DNA of 64,000 nucleotides from assembly GCA_039585495.1 (NCBI GenBank), contig JBDGVT010000038.1, positions 1 to 64,000 of the forward strand, in the 5' to 3' direction. This stretch comes from UBA2589 sp039585495 (GTDB lineage: Bacteria; Gemmatimonadota; Gemmatimonadetes; Longimicrobiales; Gaopeijiaceae). Shown piece by piece: positions 8,570 to 17,562 of the stretch (position 1 is the stretch's first letter; every line of letters begins with the position of its first letter). The notes beneath the pieces were generated by a model. That model saw only the letters and a program-made list of their open reading frames with translations, ran no database searches and was not told the DNA's origin. The position numbers and the translations under genes were made by a program.

Positions 8570-8986
8570 TCAGTCCTCCGATTCCGCCGGCTCACCCTCC
8601 GATTGTGGAGACTCGTCCGCGCTCTCGCTGCCGTTCGACGATCCGAATACGCTTTCTTCCAGCGAACTGACTCGGGCCTTGATGGAATCCACGGCAGTCT
8701 TCAGCACGTCCACATCGGATTGCTGCGCGAAATCCAGCTTCTCGCGAGCCCCTTCCGCCGCATCCTGGGCTCGATCCAGAGCCTCCTTCATGACTTCCTT
8801 GGCCCGATCGGCCGACAGGTCCCCCCGATCACGGGCCTCCTGGATCGTTTCCTCCAGGGCGTCCTTGAAGGCAGACAGTACGCCGATACCCTGTTTGATC
8901 CCGTCCTCTACCTTCGACTTCCTGGACCGCGACTCGTCGGCACCCTCTGCGTTGTCCCCGGTCTCGGTCTTCTGCTCTTCGGTCAT
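8570..8986 (-). CDS. Phasin-like helical protein
   Basis: A 138-residue protein that is almost all charged helix. The core (IKQGIGVLSAFKDALEETI, then DRGDLSADRAKEVMKEAL) resembles the poly(hydroxyalkanoate) granule-associated phasin/PhaF-like group, in which an amphipathic helix precedes a heptad-repeat coiled coil (LKTAVDSIKARVSSLEESV near residues 95-113). Both ends are acidic and low in complexity, rich in Ser and Glu. No PHA synthase lies nearby, so a storage-granule role is only a family-based guess. It is a single-gene unit, bounded by murA upstream and by the terminator at 8437-8465. Confidence 0.6.
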   Translation of the reverse strand: MTEEQKTETGDNAEGADESRSRKSKVEDGIKQGIGVLSAFKDALEETIQEARDRGDLSADRAKEVMKEALDRAQDAAEGAREKLDFAQQSDVDVLKTAVDSIKARVSSLEESVFGSSNGSESADESPQSEGEPAESED

Positions 8987-9069
8987 CGGACTCGTTCCAT
9001 CTTCTGTAAGGTCGAACCACTCATTACCACACTACGGAAGTTACCTCATGCTCGGTTCAGAGGTCTCTT

Positions 9070-10350
9070 TCAGTCTTCGGTCCGGGTGATCCGGGCACCG
9101 AGTCCGGTCAGACGCTCATCGATCCGTTCGTACCCACGCTCGATCTGTCTGATGTTGTGGATTTCACTCGTGCCCTCCGCACCCAGCGCCGCGATGAGCA
9201 ACGCCATCCCTGCCCGGATGTCAGGACTCTCGACCACTCCGCCCTGCAGGGGTCTGGGTCCGACCACGACCGCCCGGTGTGGATCGCACAGGATGATCGA
9301 GGCACCCAGACCCACCAGCTTGTCGGTGAAGTACATGCGCGACTCGAACATCTTCTCGTGGATCAACACGGTACCTCTACACTGAGTCGCCGCGACCAGA
9401 GCAATGGATGTCAAATCTGCCGGGAACGCTGGCCACGGACCATCGTCCACCTTGGGGACGGCACCGAACGCGTCCGGTTGGATTTCGTGATCCTCCGCCC
9501 CATGGACGTGGAGGTCGGTCCCGTCGATTTCGCATCGGATACCCAATCGACGGAATCCGATGAGGGTGGAATCGAGGTGCTCGACAGGCGCTCCTTCGAT
9601 CGTGAGATCACTACCCGTGACCGCGGCGAGCCCGATGAACGAGCCTGTCTCGATGTGATCGGCACCGATCCGGAAACGAGTACCCGTCAGCTCTTCCACA
9701 CCTTCGATGCGGAGCACGTGAGTCCCGATCCCTTCGATCCGGGCACCCATTGCATTGAGCAAGTGACACAGGTCCTGCACGTGCGGCTCGGCGGCCGCGT
9801 TCCTGATCTTCGTCTCGCCAACGGCGCGGACCGCTGCCATCACCGCGTTCTCAGTGCCGGTCACCGAGGGTTCGTCGAGAAAGAAGTCGGCGCCCTTCAG
9901 GCCATCCGCTTGAATCGTGAAGCCTCCGTTCAGAGACAACGTCGACCCCAGCGCCTCGAAGGCGAGGAAGTGCGTATCCATGCGCCTGCGTCCGATTACG
10001 TCTCCGCCGGGCGGTGGCAGTTCGACATGCCCGAATCGCGCGAGAAGGGGCCCTGCGAGCAGAACGGACGCCCTGATCCGTTTGGCCAGCTGAACGTCGA
10101 CGGTGTCCGTGCCAACCCCGCTCGCGTCGATGGTCACCTCGTTCGGTGCCGACCACGCGACCTCCGCTCCGAGCGACTGGATGATCTGGAGAAACGTCTC
10201 CACGTCGCGGATTCGAGGAACGTTTTCGAGAACGACCGGTTCGCTCGCCAGGACCGTGGCGGCGAGACAAGGGAGGGCAGCGTTCTTGTTACCGGCTGGG
10301 CGTATCCGGCCGGTCAGCCGGTGCCCACCCTCGACCAGGAATGTCCCCAT
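9070..10350 (-). CDS. murA: UDP-N-acetylglucosamine 1-carboxyvinyltransferase, Asp-type
   Basis: MurA transfers enolpyruvate from PEP to UDP-GlcNAc, the first committed step of peptidoglycan synthesis. I place the start at the ATG at 10350 (MGTFLVEGG); an in-frame extension to 10482 has no family similarity. From this start the protein has 426 residues. Visible are K22 in GNKNAALP, the GTENAVMAA and DLTSIALVAA segments, and DIRAGMALLIAALGAEG near the C terminus. The loop residue that is the catalytic Cys in E. coli is Asp117 here (PGGDVIGRRRMD). That exchange is known from fosfomycin-resistant MurA of mycobacteria and chlamydiae. Confidence 0.94.
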   Translation of the reverse strand: MGTFLVEGGHRLTGRIRPAGNKNAALPCLAATVLASEPVVLENVPRIRDVETFLQIIQSLGAEVAWSAPNEVTIDASGVGTDTVDVQLAKRIRASVLLAGPLLARFGHVELPPPGGDVIGRRRMDTHFLAFEALGSTLSLNGGFTIQADGLKGADFFLDEPSVTGTENAVMAAVRAVGETKIRNAAAEPHVQDLCHLLNAMGARIEGIGTHVLRIEGVEELTGTRFRIGADHIETGSFIGLAAVTGSDLTIEGAPVEHLDSTLIGFRRLGIRCEIDGTDLHVHGAEDHEIQPDAFGAVPKVDDGPWPAFPADLTSIALVAATQCRGTVLIHEKMFESRMYFTDKLVGLGASIILCDPHRAVVVGPRPLQGGVVESPDIRAGMALLIAALGAEGTSEIHNIRQIERGYERIDERLTGLGARITRTED

Positions 10351-10572
10351 GGTCTCCGCGAAACGGGGGAAGAAGGGGGCGGACCGGAAGCAGCTACGCT
10401 CCTCCGCCGGACCGGCCTCACGGGAAGGAAGATACCCCGGGGCTTCACGTGCCAGCAACCGACTCATACCCACCTCCTCCACCCTGACTCACCGTTTCGA
10501 CACTCGCTGCTCAGAGTCCGCCGGACTCAGCTACTGGGAATGCACGATGCGTGCCGTATCTTCCTGAATCGC

Positions 10573-10587
10573 GTCACAAGACGTGAC
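10573..10587. promoter_or_regulatory. Inverted repeat upstream of the 10613 gene
   Basis: A 5-5-5 inverted repeat, GTCAC-AAGAC-GTGAC, lies 25 bases before the ATG at 10613, in the divergent spacer with murA. It could be an operator, but the arms are short and a chance match is possible. I see no clear sigma-70 elements in 10351-10612 apart from a weak TATCTT-like hexamer near 10557. Confidence 0.25.
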
Positions 10588-10612
10588 ACTCGAGCCCCAT
10601 TAGACTTCAGGC

Positions 10613-11137
10613 ATGTTGACTTCTTCTCTCGCCGCGCTTCAGTCGATGCCGCCTCGCGACGGTCTGGCGATCACCGCAGACGTAGCGATCGTCATCATGG
10701 CGGGCGCGGTGGTCGTGTTCGCACTCCTGGGCTGCGTTCTGCTCCTCCGCGCAAACCGGACGCTCCGAGAAGTGCGGCTCGGTGTTCACCAGAATCTGGG
10801 TCCCGTTTCCGACAGGGCGCGGAGCATCTCCGACAACGTCGAGTTCATCACGCAGGCTCTGAGGACCGACGTCGAAAGGCTCAACGCATCGGTAAAGGCG
10901 CTTACCGAACGGCTTCACCTGGCTTCGGAGCGCATGGAGGAACGCATCGAGGAGTTCAACGCACTCATGGAGGTCGTCCAGGGCGAAGCCGAGGACCTCT
11001 TCCTCGACACGGCCTCGACGGTCCGTGGCGTGCGCGAGGGAGCGAGGGTGATCGCGGCTTCACAAACGCCTTCTCCCGAACCCGTCGATGACGAGGCACC
11101 GGAGGAAGACGGTGCGAACGACGGCGGCGATCGCTGA
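10613..11137 (+). CDS. Single-pass membrane coiled-coil protein, DUF948-like
   Basis: Not recognised with certainty. The 174-residue product has one transmembrane helix at about residues 21-46 (IVIMAGAVVVFALLGCVLLL). After it comes a long charged helical segment with coiled-coil character (about 50-145), including SISDNVEFITQALRTDVERL and SERMEERIEEFNALMEVV. The tail is acidic. This layout resembles the DUF948 general-stress membrane proteins, but the match is only architectural. Its 3' end overlaps the start region of the phospholipase C-like gene by 26 bases, so the two are probably co-transcribed. Confidence 0.6.
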   Translation: MLTSSLAALQSMPPRDGLAITADVAIVIMAGAVVVFALLGCVLLLRANRTLREVRLGVHQNLGPVSDRARSISDNVEFITQALRTDVERLNASVKALTERLHLASERMEERIEEFNALMEVVQGEAEDLFLDTASTVRGVREGARVIAASQTPSPEPVDDEAPEEDGANDGGDR

Positions 11138-12125
11138 CAGCAATCGGGGTCGGGGGCGTGGGATTCTCGCTCCGACCCTGATCGCAGCCGGCTGGCTCGC
11201 ACTGAGTGCAGAGCCGGTCGCCGCGTGGGGCCCGGCCACACACGTCGCGCTCGGCGAAGCCCTTCTCGGGTCGCTCTATCTCCTGCCACCCGCCATTCAG
11301 GCACTACTCGAACGCTTTCCCCTGCACTTTCTCTACGGCTCCGTCGCGGCGGACATCTCGTTCGCCAAGAAATACGTGCCAGAGGGCAGGCACTGCCACA
11401 ACTGGGATATCGGAGAGCAGATCCTGGAGTCTGCGGACTCCGAGCCCATGGCGGCGGTGGGGTATGGGTACCTGTCGCATCTGGCGGCAGACACTGTCGC
11501 CCACAACATCTTCGTTCCCCGCCAACTACTCCTGACCAGCACTACCCAGGCGCTCGGACACACGTACTGGGAGCACCGGATGGACATGCACGTAGGCGAA
11601 GAGTTCCTGTCTCTTGCCCGTCACATCGTCGTGGACCACGACCATTCGGAAGCCGACACACTCTTCGATGACGTTTTGAGCCGTACCCTGTTCAGCTTCC
11701 AGACGAATCGCCGGATCTTTCGAGGGATGATCCGATTCCAGGGCCAGGAGCGCTGGCAGAAGGTCTTCGGACAGGTCTTGGCCAACTCCCGATTCGACCT
11801 TCCGAATCCGCTCGTTGACCAATATTTCGAACTGGCCTTCGAGCAGATGGTCGGGTACCTGAGTTCCCGAGGAGACTCTCCGGCCGCCGAGATGGACCCG
11901 GTTGGAGACGTCAACCTCACGCTGGCCAAGAAGGTCCGGAGGCGGGCGATGTCGGACCACACCGCCGATCATCCGGAGGTCCTGCTCGAGATGGCGGATG
12001 CCTTCTTCCCCTTCCCGACGGCACCGCTGGTCTTCTGGCCCCAGCTACAGGATGCCGAGTTCGCATCGGGCATCAGCTCGAAGGTCGCTGCTGGGAGAAC
12101 CCTCCCGCGGCCGCCTACTGACTGA
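11112..12125 (+). CDS. Secreted zinc-dependent phospholipase C-like protein
   Basis: This belongs to the zinc-dependent phospholipase C / S1-P1 nuclease-like fold. The start proposed is GTG at 11112, because GGAGG lies at 11101-11105; an upstream ATG at 11088 is also open. A signal peptide ends at about AEPVAA, so mature WGPATH supplies the N-terminal Trp and His typical of the zinc site. Further ligand-like motifs are GSVAADISF, HNWDI, GYLSHLAADTVAH and HTYWEHRMDMH. The enzyme would act outside the cytoplasmic membrane; its substrate is unknown. The 3' end overlaps the convergent gatB by 11 bases. Confidence 0.8.
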   Translation: MRTTAAIADSNRGRGRGILAPTLIAAGWLALSAEPVAAWGPATHVALGEALLGSLYLLPPAIQALLERFPLHFLYGSVAADISFAKKYVPEGRHCHNWDIGEQILESADSEPMAAVGYGYLSHLAADTVAHNIFVPRQLLLTSTTQALGHTYWEHRMDMHVGEEFLSLARHIVVDHDHSEADTLFDDVLSRTLFSFQTNRRIFRGMIRFQGQERWQKVFGQVLANSRFDLPNPLVDQYFELAFEQMVGYLSSRGDSPAAEMDPVGDVNLTLAKKVRRRAMSDHTADHPEVLLEMADAFFPFPTAPLVFWPQLQDAEFASGISSKVAAGRTLPRPPTD

Positions 12126-13545
12126 GCCGCCTCCGCAGAGCCTCGTTGACGAGCCGAGGGTCTGCCTTGCCATCGGAACGCCGCATCACCTGACCGACCA
12201 GGAAGCCCAGTAGTCGGACCTCCCCGGCGCGATAGCGTTCTACCTCGTCGGCGAAGTCGGCGATGACCGACTCCGTCCACGCGTGCAGCGCACCCGCATC
12301 ACGCACCTGCTCCAGGCCATGCGAAGCCACGATGTCGCGGGCAGACCCCTCACCGTTGGCCATGCGCTCGAGCACTCCCTTCCCCACGCCGTCCGAGATC
12401 GTGCCTTCCAGGACCAGGCCGATCAACTCCGCCAACGCCGCAGGGGTCACCGAGAAATCGGCCGGTGTTTCACCCCGCGCCCTCATGAGTGCAAAGGTGG
12501 GCCCCATCACCCAGTTGGCTGAGACCTTGGCGTCCCCGGTCTCCTTTGCGGCAACCTCGAAGAAGCGCCCACCCGGCCTGCTCTGGCTGAGCACCTCCGC
12601 ATCCTGCTCTGAGAGTCCGTAATCCGAGACGAATCGTGCCCGCATCGATCGAGGGAGCTCCGGCAGCGCCTCGCGGATCGCTTCTACCCGGTCGGCCGGC
12701 ACTCGAAGCGGTGGCAGATCGGGATCGGGGAAGTACCGGTAATCGTGGCTTTCTTCCTTCGAGCGCATGGGTCGCAAGGTGCCCCGGTGGTCATCCCACA
12801 GGAGCGTGTCCTGCCGCACCACTCCGCCAGCGGAGAGGACCTCGATCTGCCTGTCGATCTCGAGCGTCAGCGCCTTCTCGATCCCGGAGAACGAGTTCAC
12901 GTTCTTGATCTCAGTCTTGGTCCCCAGGGTCGAAACGCCGGCCGCCCGAATCGACACATTCGCATCGGCGCGGAGGCTCCCCTCTTCCATGTTGCAGTCG
13001 CTCACCTCGGCGAACTCGAGCGTTCGCTTCAGGGCTGTCAGGAAGGCACGAGCGTCCGCAGGGCTTCGGAGGTCGGGTTCAGTCACGATCTCCACCAACG
13101 GCGTCCCCGCTCGATTCAGATCGACCCCCGTCCCACCCGGAAGCCCATCGTGGACCGACTTGCCCGCGTCTTCCTCCATATGGACGCGCCGGATCCGAAT
13201 CGTGGATTCACCCTCGATGCCGTCGAAGACTAACGTGCCGTCTGTCGCGAGGGGTCGCTCGAACTGGGTGACCTGATATCCCTTCGGCAGATCAGGATAG
13301 AAGTAGTGCTTCCTCGCCCAGATGCTTGTCTCGTGCACGGTGCAGTCGAGTGCGACGGCCGTGCGGACGGCGAGGGCGACGGCGTCGGGATCGAGCGTCG
13401 GCAGGGCGCCCGGTAGTCCGAGGCAAACCGGGCACACGTGGGTATTCGGTAGATCTCCGAACACAGCGCGGTCCGCGCAAAACAGCTTTCGTCCCGTGCG
13501 TAGCTGCGCGTGAACCTCGATCCCGACGACGGCTTCCCAATTCAT
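12115..13545 (-). CDS. gatB: Asp-tRNA(Asn)/Glu-tRNA(Gln) amidotransferase subunit B
   Basis: GatB phosphorylates the mischarged aminoacyl-tRNA within the GatCAB complex and binds tRNA. The start is the ATG at 13545 (MNWEAVVGIEVHAQL), which overlaps the gatA stop by four bases; the open frame to 13614 is not part of the family. The 476 residues include the zinc-type motif LFCADR...CPVCLG, then RVHMEEDAGKS, DLNRAGTPLVEIVTEPD and NMEEGSLRADANVSIR. The C-terminal YqeY-like domain ends in VNEALRRRLSQ. It is the last gene of a seven-gene minus-strand run. Confidence 0.97.
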   Translation of the reverse strand: MNWEAVVGIEVHAQLRTGRKLFCADRAVFGDLPNTHVCPVCLGLPGALPTLDPDAVALAVRTAVALDCTVHETSIWARKHYFYPDLPKGYQVTQFERPLATDGTLVFDGIEGESTIRIRRVHMEEDAGKSVHDGLPGGTGVDLNRAGTPLVEIVTEPDLRSPADARAFLTALKRTLEFAEVSDCNMEEGSLRADANVSIRAAGVSTLGTKTEIKNVNSFSGIEKALTLEIDRQIEVLSAGGVVRQDTLLWDDHRGTLRPMRSKEESHDYRYFPDPDLPPLRVPADRVEAIREALPELPRSMRARFVSDYGLSEQDAEVLSQSRPGGRFFEVAAKETGDAKVSANWVMGPTFALMRARGETPADFSVTPAALAELIGLVLEGTISDGVGKGVLERMANGEGSARDIVASHGLEQVRDAGALHAWTESVIADFADEVERYRAGEVRLLGFLVGQVMRRSDGKADPRLVNEALRRRLSQ

Positions 13546-14894
13546 GAATCGGCGTCTCCGATCGCGTCTTCGATCGCACCAGCAACCGCGAGCATGTCGG
13601 GCTCCGCCCACCACGGCGCCAGGACCTGGCCACCCACGGGCAGTCCCTCCACCGTACCGATCGGCACGGAGACTCCAGGAAGGCCCGCCAGGTTGGCGGT
13701 CACGGTAAACACGTCGGAGAGGTACATCCGCATCGGATCCGCCGTACGCTCGCCGAGTGGGAACGCGGGACCCGTCGTCGTCGGGGTGAAGATCACGTCA
13801 CACCCGCCCTCGAAGACGCGCCGGAAGTCGTATCTGATTCGTTCCCGAACGGCCTGCGCCGCCCCGTAGTAGGCGTCGTAGTAGCCGGACGACAGCGCGA
13901 ACGTGCCGAGCATGATCCTGCGTTGGACCTCAGCCCCGAAGCCATCGGAGCGTGTTTTCTCGTACATCTCACGGACGTCCCCCGCCCTCCGGTGGAGGCC
14001 GAACCTCACTCCATCGAACCGCGCCAGATTGCTCGACGCTTCGGCGGGAGCCAGCACGTAGTAACAGGGGATCGCCAGACTCGTGGTTGGCAGCGATACG
14101 GGTCGTATCTCGGCGCCCCGCTCTCGTAGCCGCTCCAGCGTCGCGTCGCAGCATGCACGCATCTCCGCCGGCAGCGAATCCGGGAAGTACTCGTCCGGCA
14201 CACCGATGACGAGCCCGTCCACCCCCCTCTCCACCGCCCCTACCATGTCCGGGACCTCCCGATCCGAAGACGTCGCGTCGCGCGCGTCATGCCCGGCGAT
14301 CACCTGAAGGAGCCGGGCCGCGTCGAGAACCGAACGCCCGAACGTGCCTACCTGATCGAGTGAAGATGCGAACGCGACCAACCCGTAACGGCTCACTCTT
14401 CCATACGTCGGCTTGATCCCGACGACCCCGCAGAGCGCAGCGGGCTGACGGACCGAGCCTCCCGTGTCGGATCCCAGGGCCATCGGCACGTAGCCTGCGG
14501 CAACCGAGGCAGCAGAACCACCGGAGCTGCCTCCGGGTACCCGACCTCGATCATGAGGATTGAGCGTCGGCCCCCACGCGGAGTTCTCGGTGGACGACCC
14601 CATGGCGAACTCATCGAGATTCGTTTTGCCTACGATCTCCGCCCCGGCACTCCGGAGCTTTCGCACCGCGGTCGCCTCAAAGGGTGAGCGATACCCTTCG
14701 AGCATTCTCGACCCACACGTCGTCGGCATATCAAGCGTCGCGAGATTGTCCTTCACCGCGACCGGCACACCCTTCAACTGCCCCTCGGTGAGGCCTGCTT
14801 CCTCTTCGGAGAAACACAGGAAGGCGTTGAGCCCGTTCGGGCCGGCCTCAGCTTCGCGAATTCGCTCCACGGCGCGGATCGGAGGCGAGGGCAT
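13542..14894 (-). CDS. gatA: Asp-tRNA(Asn)/Glu-tRNA(Gln) amidotransferase subunit A
   Basis: GatA is the amidase subunit that releases ammonia from glutamine for transamidation of misacylated tRNA. The Ser-cisSer-Lys triad is visible: Lys48 in VAVKDN, the first serine in PGGSSGGSAASVAAG and the nucleophile in GSDTGGSVRQPA. At 450 residues it is about 30 shorter than many homologues, mainly at the N terminus. The ATG at 14894 shares one base with the gatC stop, which fixes the start. It overlaps gatB by four bases. Confidence 0.97.
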   Translation of the reverse strand: MPSPPIRAVERIREAEAGPNGLNAFLCFSEEEAGLTEGQLKGVPVAVKDNLATLDMPTTCGSRMLEGYRSPFEATAVRKLRSAGAEIVGKTNLDEFAMGSSTENSAWGPTLNPHDRGRVPGGSSGGSAASVAAGYVPMALGSDTGGSVRQPAALCGVVGIKPTYGRVSRYGLVAFASSLDQVGTFGRSVLDAARLLQVIAGHDARDATSSDREVPDMVGAVERGVDGLVIGVPDEYFPDSLPAEMRACCDATLERLRERGAEIRPVSLPTTSLAIPCYYVLAPAEASSNLARFDGVRFGLHRRAGDVREMYEKTRSDGFGAEVQRRIMLGTFALSSGYYDAYYGAAQAVRERIRYDFRRVFEGGCDVIFTPTTTGPAFPLGERTADPMRMYLSDVFTVTANLAGLPGVSVPIGTVEGLPVGGQVLAPWWAEPDMLAVAGAIEDAIGDADS

Positions 14895-15289
14895 CAGACT
14901 TCCCTCGCACCAGGATCGAGTGACTCGTCAGCCCCCTCCGGCCCGGGCCCCTGAGAGACCCCGGGCGGGGGCGGCACCACGAAGAAGCCCTCCGCGTAGC
15001 GGGGAGCGACGCTCTCCAGCGGTGCCCGGAGCGGATCGGGCGCCATGGACTCATCCGCTCTGGCACCCGACAGGCCTCCGCCATCAGCGTAGCCAGCCAC
15101 GCCGGCCTCCGTCGACGGATCCGACTGCCGCGGCTGGACGCCGTGGTCGCCGGAGCCTTCATCCCGCAGGAGCGAGGCATGGTCCAGGATCCGATTCATC
15201 TCGTCGGTGAGTCGATCTGCCTGGTCGTCTTCGAAACGGAGATGAGCGAGCCGAGCGATACGTTCGACCTCGGACCGATCGACAGTCAC
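14894..15289 (-). CDS. gatC: Asp-tRNA(Asn)/Glu-tRNA(Gln) amidotransferase subunit C, enlarged
   Basis: GatC wraps around GatA and stabilises the GatCAB complex. The N-terminal half is typical: VDRSEVERIARLAHLRFEDD followed by LTDEMNRILDHASLL. The C-terminal docking segment (DPLRAPLESVAPRYAEGFFVVP) is also present. The product has 131 residues where about 95 is usual, because a Ser/Gly-rich insert of roughly 20-25 residues separates the two parts and the tail is extended. It overlaps pcrA by four bases and gatA by one. Confidence 0.9.
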   Translation of the reverse strand: MTVDRSEVERIARLAHLRFEDDQADRLTDEMNRILDHASLLRDEGSGDHGVQPRQSDPSTEAGVAGYADGGGLSGARADESMAPDPLRAPLESVAPRYAEGFFVVPPPPGVSQGPGPEGADESLDPGAREV

Positions 15290-17562
15290 GGCCAGTCCTT
15301 CTCCAACGCGGCGTAGCGGAGCAGGAGCTTCTTTCGACCGACCTCATCGAAGTCGACGGTCACCTTGAGATCACGACCGAAACCCGAGATCTCGACGACC
15401 GAGCCGGATCCGAACGTCTCGTGCACGACCCGCTCCCCTTTCACGAAGCGGGGCGTATCCTGATTCATCCCGAGATCCTGATCAGGCTCGGAGTCGAAAT
15501 CATTCCCGACCGATTCGTACGAACGTCGGCGACTACCGTGGTGGTGCGGAGTCGACTGGCTCACCAGCGTCAGGCGCTTCGTTCGACGCTGCTCGATGAG
15601 CTCCTCGGGAATGGCCTCGACGAAGGAGGACAGGGAGTTGTATGTGAAATCCCCGGCCCGTCTTCTCTGGCGCGCCCAGGAGATCGACAACTTGTCTTCG
15701 GCTCGCGTGATGCCCACGTAGAAGAGACGCCGCTCCTCTTCGAGCGAGTCCGGATCGTCGTAGGCTCGGCCGAGCGGGAACAGCCCTTCTTCCATCCCGG
15801 CGATGAACACGATCGGGAACTCCAGACCCTTCGCGTTGTGAAGCGTCATCAGCGTTGCCGTATCGGCATTCGGGTCGAGGCGGTCTACATCGGCCACGAG
15901 CGCGACTTGCTGCAGGAAGAGGTCCAGCTCCGTGAAGCCGTCGACGTCCTCCTGGTCCACCCCCTGCACCAGGGTCGAGTCGAAGTCGACAGCACCCGCG
16001 ATCAACTCCGACACATTGCGCGCCCGGTCCTCACCTTCCGGCCCTTCTTCGTATAGATGGCGCACCAGGTCCAGATCCTCGATGAGCTCCTCGAGAAGTT
16101 CCCCGACACCCGCCTGCGTCGCACGCACGCTGAACCGTTGAATCAAATCGGCGAAGCGCCCGAGTCCCTTGGCAGCAGCGGCACGCACGTTCGGAATCTC
16201 GTCCGCACGCTGCGCCGCCTCCAGGAACGACATCCCCTGCTCTCTGGCCCATCGGACGAGATGCTCCTGAGTCGTGAGCCCGACTCCGCGGCGCGGGTAG
16301 TTCACGACCCTGCCGAACGCGACCTCGTCGCGTGGATTCGAGATGAGTCTCAGATACGCGAGAACGTCCTGGATCTCGCGCCGCTCGTAGAAGCGTACGC
16401 TGCCCACTACCTGATAAGGCACCCCTGCCCTGCGGAATGCGTCTTCGAGTGCCCTGGCCTGAGCGTTCGTACGATAGAGCACAGCCACCGACGAGTACGA
16501 AAGGAGGGGCATGTCGCGCACCCGCGTCTCGATCTCCTCCACGATCCATCGTCCCTCGTCGTTCTCATCGAACGATTCGACGATCGTGATCGGCTCTCCT
16601 CCGACGCGCTCGGTGCGCAGCGTCTTTCCCTTCCGGTTGACGTTCTCAGCGATCACGTGGTTCGCCGCCTCGAGTATCCGTTCCGTCGAGCGGTAGTTTC
16701 GCTCCAGGCGGACCGTGCTCGCGGTCGGAAACGACTCCTCGAAGTCGAGGATGTTGCGGATGTCCGCCCCCCTCCAGCCGTAGATCGACTGATCGTCGTC
16801 GCCCACGACCATCAGGTTGTGATGACCCCCTGCGAGCAGCTCGACGAATCTGAACTGAGCTCGATTCGTGTCCTGATATTCGTCGACGAGCACGAACGCG
16901 AAGCGCTCACGGTAGCGCTCGAGGAGTTCCGGATACTGCTCCAGAAGGGCCACCGGTTTGACCAACAGATCGTCGAAGTCGAAGGCGTTCTGGTGTGCGA
17001 GCGCCTTCTGATACTCTGGGAATACGCGCGCCACGTTTCGAACGAAAAGGTCGAACGAACCGTCGTTCTCCGCGGCGAACTGCTCGGCGTCGATCAACTG
17101 GTTTTTGGCGTTGCTGATCTCACCCCGGATGGCCTTCGGGCTCCACTTCTTCGGGTCCAGACCGACCGAGTCCTGTACACTCTTCACCAGCCGCAGCGAC
17201 TGATCGGCATCGAAGATGCTGAAGGTCCTGTCCCAGCCGAGCCGGTCCGCGTGCCTGCGAAGAAGGCGTGCGCCGACCGAATGGAACGTGCCCACCCACA
17301 TCCCCGATGGCGCGGCTCCGAGTGACCGCGAAATGCGATCCCGCATCTCCCCGGCTGCCTTGTTGGTAAAGGTCACCGCCAGAATGCGATCGGCGCCGAT
17401 GCCGTGCTGATCAATGAGATTGCAGACGCGGGCGGTCAGGACCCTCGTCTTACCGGAGCCCGCACCGGCCAGGACCAGAATCGGGCCCTCGAAGTGCGCC
17501 GCGGCCACAGACTGTTCAGGATTCAGGTCGCGCAAATGAACCGACGTATCGACCTCAGGCAT
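15286..17562 (-). CDS. pcrA: ATP-dependent DNA helicase, UvrD/PcrA family
   Basis: A superfamily 1A 3'-5' helicase for nucleotide excision repair, mismatch repair and replication-fork maintenance. The start is placed at the ATG at 17562 (MPEVDTSVHLRDLNPEQ), overlapping the kinase stop by 8 bases; the open frame to 17814 is antisense-like filler. The 758-residue protein has the Q-motif region, Walker A GAGSGKTR near residue 38, VDEYQDTN, DDQSIYGWRGADI, LERNYRS, VTFTNKAAGEM, TLHNAKGLEFPIVF and EEERRLFYVGITRAED. The C-terminal tail has an FGSGSVVEISG motif common in PcrA. Confidence 0.95.
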   Translation of the reverse strand: MPEVDTSVHLRDLNPEQSVAAAHFEGPILVLAGAGSGKTRVLTARVCNLIDQHGIGADRILAVTFTNKAAGEMRDRISRSLGAAPSGMWVGTFHSVGARLLRRHADRLGWDRTFSIFDADQSLRLVKSVQDSVGLDPKKWSPKAIRGEISNAKNQLIDAEQFAAENDGSFDLFVRNVARVFPEYQKALAHQNAFDFDDLLVKPVALLEQYPELLERYRERFAFVLVDEYQDTNRAQFRFVELLAGGHHNLMVVGDDDQSIYGWRGADIRNILDFEESFPTASTVRLERNYRSTERILEAANHVIAENVNRKGKTLRTERVGGEPITIVESFDENDEGRWIVEEIETRVRDMPLLSYSSVAVLYRTNAQARALEDAFRRAGVPYQVVGSVRFYERREIQDVLAYLRLISNPRDEVAFGRVVNYPRRGVGLTTQEHLVRWAREQGMSFLEAAQRADEIPNVRAAAAKGLGRFADLIQRFSVRATQAGVGELLEELIEDLDLVRHLYEEGPEGEDRARNVSELIAGAVDFDSTLVQGVDQEDVDGFTELDLFLQQVALVADVDRLDPNADTATLMTLHNAKGLEFPIVFIAGMEEGLFPLGRAYDDPDSLEEERRLFYVGITRAEDKLSISWARQRRRAGDFTYNSLSSFVEAIPEELIEQRRTKRLTLVSQSTPHHHGSRRRSYESVGNDFDSEPDQDLGMNQDTPRFVKGERVVHETFGSGSVVEISGFGRDLKVTVDFDEVGRKKLLLRYAALEKDWP

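Noticed and set aside
9157..11091. 644-codon plus-strand open frame
   Set aside because: It runs opposite to murA and then overlaps the membrane coiled-coil gene in another frame; its composition is that of an antisense frame with no domain signature.
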